From NCBI RefSeq assembly GCF_901000735.1, contig NC_081541.1:48493385-48557384 (forward strand): DNA of 64,000 nt. Reading direction: 5' to 3'. The position numbers and the translations under genes are program-made. Shown here piece after piece: positions 1 through 12,000 of the stretch (position 1 is its first letter; every line of letters begins with the position of its first letter). The notes beneath the pieces were generated by a model. That model worked only from the letters and a program-made list of their open reading frames with translations, made no database searches and was not told the origin of the DNA. The stretch comes from Corylus avellana. Its lineage: Eukaryota; Streptophyta; Magnoliopsida; Fagales; Betulaceae.

Positions 1-6
1 CTGCAG

Positions 7-3000
7 ATAAATATCCAAATTTATTTTCCAAAGAATCTTTGTTTGGGAGGTAAGTTCACTTCTCTAGAATATTTCATGTAAGATGCACTTTGAATGTATT
101 ATTTCAATATTTCTCCTATTGTTTGATGTTTATAACATTCTAAAACATGACTTTGTGATGCAGATTCCCATACTTCTTGCCCTGCCTTGCAATATCAATT
201 TTTGCACTGGGAGTAATTATACCTACATGCTGGCTTCCGGTACATATCAGATTTTAGTTCCCATGTCGAGCTCTTTAACTATCACTATTTGTGTGTTTAA
301 AAATATTTGTCATCATTAGATTTCTAATTGTTCTGTTATTCTTTTTCACAACTTCTTATCATAACAGAGAGAAGTTGCTTGTAAAGTGCAACTTCTCTTA
401 TTATGATTAAACATTTTGTTATGATCTGAAAATGTTGGGTTCTTTCACATTTCAAATTATAATGTCGTGGAAATCAGTACTTTGTTTTCCTTTTATTCTC
501 TTAAAATTTCTTAATGACTTAAGAGCTTAGGCAGAAATTTTATTTTATTTTTTATACTTGTTTCCTGCTTGTAAATAATCTTCCCTCATCCCTCTAGAAA
601 TTTTTACTAAAACACTTCAATATTAGGGTGGAGAGAGAGAGAGAGAGAGACATAATTTTTTGTCAAAAGGTTTTAGTAATTTAATTATGATTTTTTTTAA
701 ATTTTTTTAAATTTTTAAATTTTATTAATTCATTAACATTTTTGTCAAGTTTACACTTGACACTCTGTCCTCAATTATGATCACCTTGTTGTCCTCTCTA
801 GTGCCAACTTTTCAATTTTTTTTATCTTGATTGTCTTTTTATGTTATATAAATAAACTATGCATTTTGTAATCTCGGATGATTTCCTTACACAATTTATT
901 CTCATTGCAAGTGTATTTTTTGGTGTTATTTTAAATTCCTAAGCATGTATTAAGTGATTGTTACATTGTATGACCTTTTTTGCCAGATACAGATGTGTTG
1001 AAGCTCTTGTTTTATCTCATTAGTACATTTCCAAAATCTTTATTCAGAATTTCTTGTAACCCATGGAATTGGTGGAAGTTTATATTCAAAATGTCCCAGT
1101 TAGATTTCTGTATTAGATTAATTCATTATGTATATATAGCACTTCCTTGAGAATGACTTTTTTGCACTATTATTGACCATTTACTTGCTACATGTTGGTT
1201 TCCGATTGTTGCAGGAAACATTGCACATGCATAGAGAAAATGTATCACCTGATGACTCGGAGAAAGGTTTAGAAACTGGATCCTGCGAGTCTAATGTAAA
1301 CGAAAAACCAAAACAAATTGAAGGAAGAGGTCCAATTGCTAAGGAAAGCCTCCTAAAGAATTGGCCTCTGATGTCATCTATCATTGTTTATTGTGTTTTC
1401 TCACTTCATGATATGGCTTACACAGAGGTATCTCTCATATATTTTTTTACATGCTTTATTTGTACTTTGCTGTATATTGTTTGTCCATTATCGTGTTTCT
1501 GTTGATAAAACATTCTTGCATATTGATTGTCCATTAATATGTTCTGCACTTGCAAAAGTGAAATATCCAGTTTTATCTTTTTTTCTAAGATGTGTTAAGT
1601 TTGCATGTGTTTTTAATAGTGGATACACAAAATTGCTGTTGAAAAGCATAACTTGGTTTTTGTTTTGTTTTTTTACTCTTTGCTTCCTTTCCTGTCTCCA
1701 AATTTTCTAATTTGGTGGTATTACTACGAACCAACATCTCTTGTAGATATTCTCCTTATGGGCTGTCAGCCCTCGAAGTCACGGGGGTTTGAGCTACTCA
1801 ACTAAGGATGTCGGTGAAGTTCTTGCAATCTCTGGTATACACTTTATACTAATACTTCCTTTATATTATTATATAATAAAGTTCATTTCCTTCTTTTTTG
1901 CCCTAAAAGCTTTTGAACAAATCCTTGAATCAAATATGAAGGGGCATTTGTATACAATCCACTATATTTTATAAAAGACTAATCCTTATAGGTCATCGTA
2001 TAACTTCTCCAAAGGCGTTTTTTCCTTTGTTAATCATTTCAAAGGTCTATCTTGGGACTATGGTTATACAAGTATAAATAAAATTAAAGGTCATAGCACA
2101 ATTCTGTTGATGGATATCAAAGGTCTTTGGTTCTACAAGTATAAATTCATTTCAATGAGACTGTTTTACTGATCATATCACCCATGCAATACTTTTACAC
2201 TTCAGTTTGTAATGCTTTTGTTACGTTCTCACATAACTGCAAGTATGATGGGTGTGATATGGGTAATGAAACAGTAAATTAAGGTAAGAAAAAGAAAAGT
2301 AATTTAGGTATTTTTAGGGTAGTATTGTAATTCAAGAAACCTTAAGCCTCTTTGGTAGGATATTTCTAGGAATCCTATGCCTTTGTGGTAGGATATTTTG
2401 AGGAATCCTAGGCCTCGTAAACATCTGAATTTGGATGAATTATGTTTGATCCCTTTTATTATTCTCCTTCTATAGATTTATAAGAAGAATTGGAATGAAA
2501 ATACAACTTTAAAGGATAACATGCTTATCTTGGGACTCCTAATAATATATAACCCTAATGTTAACAAGACTCCTAATAATAAATAATCCTAATCCTAATA
2601 AGGCTCCATGTAATGAGATAATATATCCATGTAGAGTCTTCCTTCTTATTTGTAGATTCCTCATGTTGGCAGTTTTCCATGCAGTTCATGCTTCTCACGT
2701 CTCTGTCGGTTCATAACAACTTTTCTAAAACAAGTAGGTTTAAGTAACCTATTAGGACAATCCTTTGAGATTTGATATAAAATTAGACTTGATAACCTTC
2801 TAATGGTTCCTCATTCACTTTAATTTGATATTTGTGCAAAAAAATATGAGCGCCCACATCGGTATCCAGTGTGTCAATTTTGGCTCTCAAAGAAATTTTC
2901 AAGATGAGACACGTTTGATTATATACAGTAGTCATCCATTTCTCAACCATTTAGAGCTTGTTTTAAGTTATATTTTTGTGTTGGAAAGCTTTAGAGGTTT

Positions 3001-6000
3001 ATATTTCATCAATAAAAGAAGCTGCTTTGAGACTCAAAAGTATTTTCTCGATTTTTGTGACCAAGGTCCTCGATCAATTGGGATCAAACAATTTTTCTAT
3101 TGTTATTATGATGGTTTTTCAATATACTTCTGATTCTGGCCAAAGACTACTCAAATAAAAACAAACTTGAAATCCTGCTGAAGTATTTTTCTTTTCGCTA
3201 ACAAATGATATGATTATCAGTGGTTTCTTGATGCAAAAATTCAATAGTATTCATTTTGGCCTTTTCTTTTTGAGATTGTATATTTATAAATTTTTTAATT
3301 TTGTTGGAAAAGATACATTTATTTTTTCCGTATGAAAGAAAATATATGTAAGTCCATTTTTCGAACTCTCAAAAACCTTCCTCTCATCATGTTTGATTGG
3401 AGTGAATGTTTTCTGGTTAGTTGATAGAAGTGTTTTAGCATATTGTTGACCAATCAAGTTGAGATAGAAGCCTGTGTAATAATAAATCCATTTAGTGAGT
3501 CATGCAATTCCAAACACTTGTCAAGAACATCCTTTCTTGATTTTGAAGTGAAAACATGACTTCTTTTATTTAATCATAGCGTTATGTGTGCACTTATCCT
3601 AGCCAACCCAGCACGTTATGAACATATCCCACCAGAACCAATTATGACTTGGCTAAGTTTTGTCTCAAACCCGACACAACTTCAAAACATAAGAATGAGT
3701 TCCGTAAATTGCAAAAATAATTTGGATCAGCCCCACATAAAAGCAAGGTATCTTCAGCAAATTGAAGATGAGAGGTATCAACCCCTCTCTTGACAGAGAA
3801 GCCAGACGACAATCCTCATCTCACTATGACAAACAGCAAAGGAGAAAGATGGTTCCCTTGCCTCAAGCCACAAGATTTGCTAAAGAAGCTTGTGAGAAAG
3901 CCGTTCACCAAAATTGAGAAATGGCTATCCATAAGCACCACTTCCCACCAAACCCGCACCTTCTCAGAATGTACAGTAGAAAATCCAAATAACCATGATT
4001 ATAAGCATTTTCTAAGTCCATTGTACAAATAACCCCTGGTTCTTCTGATCTCATTCTGCTATCAATGCATTCATTGGCAATAAGAATAGCATCAGGATCT
4101 AATTACCTCAGATGAATGCATTATGTGATGTAGAATAATCTTCTCTAATACTATCTTAAGCTTCTTCTTTATAATCTTAGCAATAATCTTGTAAATGCTA
4201 CCCACTAGATTGATCGGGCGAAAATCCTTGGGGTCGACAGCCCTTGGAATCTTCGAAATGAAGGTGAGGAACGTAGCATTAATGCTTGTCTCAAACTTAC
4301 CATTAGCATGGAAATCACGAAAGACCTTCATGATGTTCTCTTTCAAAACAACCCAACAAGCTTGGAAGAACGCTATAGAGTTCATTAGGGCCCGACGCCT
4401 TGTCACCATTCATTGCTTTCACAACCTCCCACACCTCAAAATCTCTCTCTAGCCAGCTAGCCTCAGCCTCATCAATATAATCAAAGGAAAGACCATCCAC
4501 CACAAGCCTCTAATTGAACTGCCCGGTAAACAACTTCTTATAAAACTAGACGATGTGCTTGTTGATCTCCGATCGGTTGGTAGAAACTGTGCCATCAATC
4601 AAAAAAGAGTCAATGGTGTTCCTTCTTCTCTTGGAGTTTGCCATTATGAGGAAAAACTTCATGGACTTGTCACCCTCCCTGAGCCACAAGATCATATATT
4701 TTTGCCTCGAGCTCACTTCCTCCATGAGACTGGACCCTTCTAATTTGCTAACAAATTTTTCCTTCTTCATACTCTCCTCAACACCTATTGCCCTCCCTTC
4801 TTCAATGATACCAAGAAAACTTAGCCCTTCCAAAAGGATCTTCTTCTTCGTTTTTACATTGCCAAAAACCTCATTCCATATCTTTAACTCAACTTTCAAA
4901 GTCTTGAGCTTGGTAGCTAAAATGAAGCTAGGAGAGCCTTGGAAAAGGCAAGATTTTCATCACTGTTCTTGTCTACAAAACCCTCAGACTTTAGCCACAT
5001 ATTTTCAAATTTGAAGGACCTAGTACCCCCTATGAAAGTCACCACAGTCGAGGAGGATTGGGAAATGATCCGAGCAAAGTGTAGGAAGCCTCCTTTGTGA
5101 CACACAAGTAAACTGAGCTTCCCATTGTGCAGAGACCAAGAATCCATCAATTTGGATCAAGAGGGAGATTCCTGATTATTTGACCTGGTAAACTTTCCTC
5201 CACAAGAGGGAGGTCCATCAGCCCCTGCTAAAAAAATGAAACCAGAAAACTCCACCATAGCTGCCCATAAGCAAGCTTCACCCAATCTCTCGCTAGGGAA
5301 TCTAGTAACATTGAAATCACCCCCAATCCATCAAGGCAAATTCGACCAGCTGACTAAACTAGCCAACTCATCCTTTATCCCTATTGGAATTAGGGCCTTA
5401 GACTCCTGCAAAAGCCCAAGTGAAATGATCCTCAACATTTCTAAGGTGATAGCCAAGGAGAAGTCCCCCCCCCCCTTGTCGACCTTCTCCACCGCCCTCC
5501 TATCCCACATAATCAAAACACCACCTGAGGCCCCTTTGGAATCCAACCAATACCAATCCACATGATGGCAACCCCATAAACTACATACAACACTATGAGA
5601 CATGACTTCAAGCTTAGTTTCTTGAAAACAAACAATGTCAACCTTCCACTCTCTGAGTAAATTTCTCACCCTTAGACATTTATCTTGTAATGACTTAGGG
5701 AAAGCGTTAGTCACATCTACGCTATTAGCCTATCACCCTAAAAAGACTAGTCAATTTGAAGCTTCTTTAGAATTACTTATAAAGAGTTTCACGCAGTAAG
5801 TAATATGGGACTTAGTACCCATGAGTGTCTTTATAAATCACCCACTCTATGTGGATTACTCATCTTTCCAATATAGGACCAATGTGTTACGCTCTGATAC
5901 CATTTGCAATGGCCCAGGGAAAATCACATTTGCGCTATCACTCTAAAAGGATTAGTCAATTTAGAGCTTCCATAAATCACTTATAAAGTTTAGTTTCACC

Positions 6001-9000
6001 TAATAAGTAACCAGTGCGGGACTTAGCTCACATGAGTGTTTTTATAAAGCATTCACTCTATGTGGACTTCTTATCTTTCTAATATGGGACCGGGGTGTTA
6101 CATATCCCCCTCATTCAACCCTCTCACATTCCATGATAACAATTTAGGCTTCATAACAAAACTGCTAACCCCTTATCCTTACCTTTACCACGGCTTGAGC
6201 TCGCACCTTTTGAATCTTAATTGATGGATCACTCCAACCTTCTTAACTCCCTATTGTCTTTATTTATGCCTTTGTTTAGAACTAGAGGATGAGCTCTATT
6301 GATGACACCGAGCTTCAATTTAGTTGCCCATTAGAAGAGCTAAAAAATGCTCCTCAAAGCCCACACTCTAGATCTCCATAACTTTATGGATTTTCTTCGT
6401 TCTTTGCACCACCCAATATGAGCACTCAAAACTTGAGCCACCTGAGTTCCCCAACACAGTAAGGGGTAGGAACTTAGAAGGGTGTAGAGAGAGCTTTCAC
6501 CCCATTGATAAGATCCACAACTCCGTTTCCCCCGTCACACCTCATATCCTTTAAGCATATGATGTCTCGATACTTCATCAACATGGACGATGTGATTTTA
6601 TTTTGCTTGGTTTTAATAAGCTGGGATAATTTCCTAAATTCTAAATATTAAAGATTTTTTTTTTGTTTTTCATTTTCTTCTTTGAAAATGCTCCTAATTG
6701 GTATCCAGGGGCTTCAATAAGTTTTTAATTGTTTTATTCATGATTTACATATGTTCTCTTAATTTTTAGGATTATAGTCTGTAGTTGAAAAAGTTTTGGC
6801 ACACAACAATAGTTTGGCATACTTTCATATTGAAAGTTGGTCTTCTGTTTACTTTAGAGGTGCTTGAAACTTGAACTTTTATGTTGCGTGCTTGACATAA
6901 TAATTCAGTCAACAGAGCACAAAATGACATTAGTTAACTTTTTTATAAAGGTGAGGAAACTCAAATTTAAATTTAAAAACATTTCTTTGATATCTATTTC
7001 TGTACAAACGTATTGCTATATTTGAAACTTAAAGTATTTTTTGCATCTGCAACTGAACTGCTAAACTAGTATTATTCACTCAATACAATTGTTTAATTAT
7101 TAATGACCACATATTGGACTTTTAGGTCTTGGCCTTCTCGTTTTTCAACTTTCTTTATATCCATACGTGGAGAGACTTCTTGGGAGCATTATGGTAGTTC
7201 GCATCGGTGGTGTAAGTTTTCAAACCTCCGAAGCAGATATGTATTTCACCTTTGTTTTTGCAAAATATATTTTCCTTGCATTTTTGGGCTTATAAATCCC
7301 ATATACAGGTTGTATCCATACCTTTGTTAGCAAGTTTCCCATACATAGCTTTGTTATCTGGATTGAGCCTCTCCTTCGTGGTAAATTTTGCTTCTGTGGT
7401 GAAGAATGTCTTATCTGTAAGTGCACATATATCTTGAAGATCTAATTCTATTTTAACAATTCACCAAATTTATTATATTAAACCAACATTTTCATTTATC
7501 TTTTATTTGGTCGCATCTTCTCTCTTTTCATTGTTATGACTTTGAAGATTAATGACATTAAAATCCAATGTTGTATCACTTCCAATATTTTTGTGAGGTG
7601 GTTATAAATGGGTATCATATTTGTAAACATTGCTTTGAACTCTTGATATATTGGCCGTATTGGTATTTCTTTGTGCAACAAGCTGTATGGCCAAATGAAA
7701 GGTTAAGGTTTGCTTTTAGTTATGTGCTAATTGCTTAATTCATTAGGGGTAATAAACTATGGGTATCAGGGGTTAGGTTTTACATAGAGCAAGGTGTAAG
7801 CAATGGGGAAGACGAGAGGATTTTAATACTATGTATGTTAGCGAGCTGTATGCATTTCCGCTAAACCTAGGACGAAACAAGAATGTGCAATTAACCTTTG
7901 TATTGATTAGCAAACATTTACAGTTTTTAGATGCCATACTATATCAATGCATACAGAAATTGTACTTCAATTAACAAGCAAGAATGCGTTAACTATCGCA
8001 CAATTATTTTGTATAGAACGGAACAACAAAATAGAATGTAGGGAAGCATTTACGATAGCTGATTAAGACTTCATATTCCAAGATAAATTAGGTTCATTGA
8101 CTCCTTTTGTAGTTTTTGGGTATTTAAACTAGTTAATGTTTCTTTATAAGCAGGTGTCCATCATTACTGCCTTGTTTCTTCTGCAAAACGCAGCTGTGGT
8201 ATTCTTCTCTCCTTAGTTTATATGCTGTCTGCTATTAATAATTTCTTTCAAGTGGTGATAAACTACAAGACTCGTCTAATGTCAATTCAACTGTACATTG
8301 AACAATAGGAGCAACATCAAAGAGGAGCTGCTAATGGCATCGCTATGACAGCAATGTCTCTATTCAAAGCAGCTGGTCCAGCTGGAGGTGGTGTAATGTA
8401 AGTCTCCTCTAAATTTGTTTGCTTTTATTTTACTTATAGGTGATGGTGAAATCCATTTATGGACCATAATAGGGGTTTACATTGTCAAATGCTGAGTTAT
8501 AGATTATCTTTCACTACAATATTTATTTTTTAGATTATTTTATAAACTATTAATATTGATTTGATAATAGATGTAGTGAAGTTTATTCTTTTGGCCTTAT
8601 TTTTCTTTTTGGGTAGTTTATATCTATATTGATAATATTTTCATAAGATGAGTATCAAGATTACCAATTGGAGTTTTGTGGGTGAATTAGCTGACATTTG
8701 TTTGCAAGTAGGTTTTGGGTTAAACTAAAATACCCTTAATGCAATTGATATAACTATGCTAGGAACATAGGATAGTTTTGCTAGACATTGAAATATAAAA
8801 TGGTCATGATCCATTTAATTAAAAATGTTTGTATGGTTGAAAACATGAGTCTATCATCTTATGTTCCTAGAGCACTGTTGCCTCCCCGCTGTCCCCGCAG
8901 AGGAGTGCAATCATAGTACATAGGAAGTATATGAGATAAATCCTTTATTAAGGAGAAGAGACCTTAATTGATACCAATAAAAGATCTTGTATGACGATTT

Positions 9001-12000
9001 CAGACATATTTCTTTCATAAAGTCTGATCATGACTATGAGTAGATATCAAATCATGTACCTTACTTACAAGGAGTGGATCAAGACCTCAAGTATGAGTCT
9101 GTTGGAAAGCATTATAAGCAAGTTCATCATTAAATCTTGTCACCGAGGAGGTTTAAAAGCTTTAGAATGATTTTGGTACTCTTGTTGAGATTGAATGGAC
9201 ACAAGCGTCATAGCTTGCATAAAAACTATTTGAAGAAGCTAAAGCAAGCTCTTAAGGTGAGGAGCAAAATCAAATGATAATTATGCTAAGAAGTTCATAA
9301 CTTAATCAAGTTGTCAATTAGGAGTCATTTGGTTGGCTAACCTTTGAAGAGACAGATCTTGAGGCACATGAACATCTTTTATATGGTTATGAACTTTTGG
9401 TGATAGAATGTAGAGAAGATGAAACTTGAATGAGCTAGGTCAGACCAACTTGAACTGAACCTAGATTTTTGGGTTAGCTTGGGTTAGGTGTTTTCAAGCT
9501 TGGTTTGGGCCTGGGCTAAAAAATCTCAATCTCAATTTAACTTGGGCTAGGGTAGGGTAGGGTGCTACAATCCTAACTTAGCTCGTCTCCTTTTAGCAAT
9601 TGTATTTGTTCATAACTTCTGATGGAATTGTTGATCATTAACTATGATGAAGACTTGTACAAGCTTTTAGATGATTAATGCCAATTTAAAAAGGAAGCTA
9701 ATTCGTTGCTCCTTTAAGAAACCTTTATATTCAAGGCATAGCTTTTTGTTCAGAGAGCCAAATTGTGCAGAAATCATTTTGATCAATGATTCTGAAATGT
9801 AATATAATGTACTTGGACGAGATATGAGAGCAATCATTAGGAAAATAAAAAAATTAAACGAGGAAAAAGGTAGTGTGGGATGGTTGCTACGTATCAAAAT
9901 CAACAATATAAAGAAGATGAGTTGTTAATCGAGCCCATGCTGGAGCAGGAACTTCTACACGGTTTATTAACTTCAACAAATTTAAACCATGATTGGGAAC
10001 ATGCTAGATGTGCTCAATCCCAATTGTTGTTTTTGAGCAGGTATTAGAAATGCCACAATGACGGAAATAAAGAAAACCCAAAAATAAGGAGTTTTCTTAG
10101 TGGTGGACATTTGGGAAAGTCAGGCTGATCTATTATTCAAGTAACAATAAAGAACAAAATGAATAAGAGGGACGGTGGTAGGGAAAAGTTCTCGTTGTGG
10201 GAGATCTTGGAACGTGCCCAAGACTCCAGTCGATTAGGTTGACTGGAGAAACAAAATAAATTTAAGATTTTGGCCCAAAAAAGAAACTGTACACGATTGA
10301 ATACAGCGACAGATCACCATTGATGGAGATGAATATTTCGAATTACATTCGGTCAAAGACGACTTGAAGCATCACAAATAAACTAGGGTTTAAATGATAT
10401 AGCATTCCTGATGTATTGAGTCTCATATTGGAAACATGTTACAAGTGTGAATGGTTAAGATTTGACTCCTGTATGATTCAGATTGGTATAACCATTGTGA
10501 GTATGATTGCTGTGTCTATGTTAAGGCCGTTGAAGATGGTTCTAATCATTTATGTTGTTTTACACGTATGATATGTCAATCGTTGTTAAGAGCATGTGTG
10601 AGGTTGACAAGTTGAAATCCTTGTTATGCAAGGAGTTTGATATGAAAGATCTGACCGCTGCTAGAAAGATTCTTGGTATGGAGATTCATAGGGATAGAGA
10701 GGCCAGAAAGTTATGGGTGTCTCAAAAAAATTATGTCAAGAAGATGTTCGAGAAGTTTAGTATGGACAATGCTAAACCAGTAAGTATACCTTTGGCAAAT
10801 CTCTTCAGGTTATCTGCTAGTCAACTTGTCGCTAGTGCAGTATGATGTTTGATGTATTTGATTGCATGTACTGGGACTGATTTGGCTTATGCGGTCTAGC
10901 ATGGTTAGCAAGTACATGACAAATCCAGGAAGAGAGCATTGGAAAGTGGTTAAATGGATTTTCAGCTACTTGAGGGAGGGATACAAGAGACTATCATATT
11001 ATGTTTGCCAGATACCGAGGCTGTGTTTCTGTTGTAAGATTTGTACATAGAGATTATGCAAGTGATTTGGATGACAGAAGGTCTACTACAGGTTATGTTT
11101 TCTCACTAGAATGCGGGCCTATCTTTTGGAGATCCATGTTGTATCCGTGGCAGCTATGTCTACTACAAAGGCTAAATACATGCTAGTGGCTGAGGCTGCT
11201 AAGGAAGCTTGTGGTTAAAGGGGTAAGTCAAAGAGCTTGGTATAAAGCAAAGTGAAGTTCAGTTGCATTGTAACAATCAGAATGCCATTTACTTGGCAAC
11301 GCACCAGGTGTATCATGCTAGAACAAAGCATATTAATGTGAGGTTCACAGGATAACATACCTGATTGTTATAGCTGAAGTGATACTTGAGAAAATTTGCA
11401 CTTTTGAGAATGCATCTGACATGTTGACAAAGCCTATCCTACAAACATGTTAAAGTATTGTTTGGACTTGGTTAATGTCTCTCGGTGCTAGAGAGGAGAC
11501 ATTTTCCAACCTGGTGGTTCAAGGTTAGCCTAATGGTTGAGGCTTGTGGTTTTAGGGAGTATCACCCCATAGATCCCAAATTTGAGACTTGTTAGGTGCA
11601 AACTCCCCCTTGGGGCTACACCCCTTGGTGTAAAAACCAGTGATTTACCTTGATATGTGTAGGGAAACTTCCGAGGGTGTGGTGCATGCGTCTGAGGTTT
11701 ACTCTACAAGGGTGGGTCCGAAGGGCCCTGCTTTGTCGAGGTTCCCCGTCATAAAAAAAGGAAAAAAAAAAAAGGTTGAGGCATAAGAATTTGATATCTC
11801 CAAAGGGGCTGAGTATTCGCCAAGGTGGATATTGTTAGAGATGGTGGCTCATATTCTAAATGAGAAGGTATCACTTGTCTCTAGTACGAAGGCCTTGTAG
11901 GTGGAGCAGAGCCCATGAAGCCAATACATTTTAATTTAAGTTTGATATGCCAGGTCGAATAATTGGTTTTGAGGGGGAGGTGGTAAAACCCTCCATGGTA

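Noticed and set aside
3584..5014. Plus-strand open frames of 60-153 codons
   Set aside because: They are antisense to recognisable LINE ORF2 blocks on the minus strand and carry no conserved motif of their own.
5686..6102. Identification as a Cassandra element (TRIM with 5S rRNA promoter in its LTR)
   Set aside because: The TGTAACACCCC-like start resembles it, but I see no 5S-like A box, intermediate element or C box in the LTRs.
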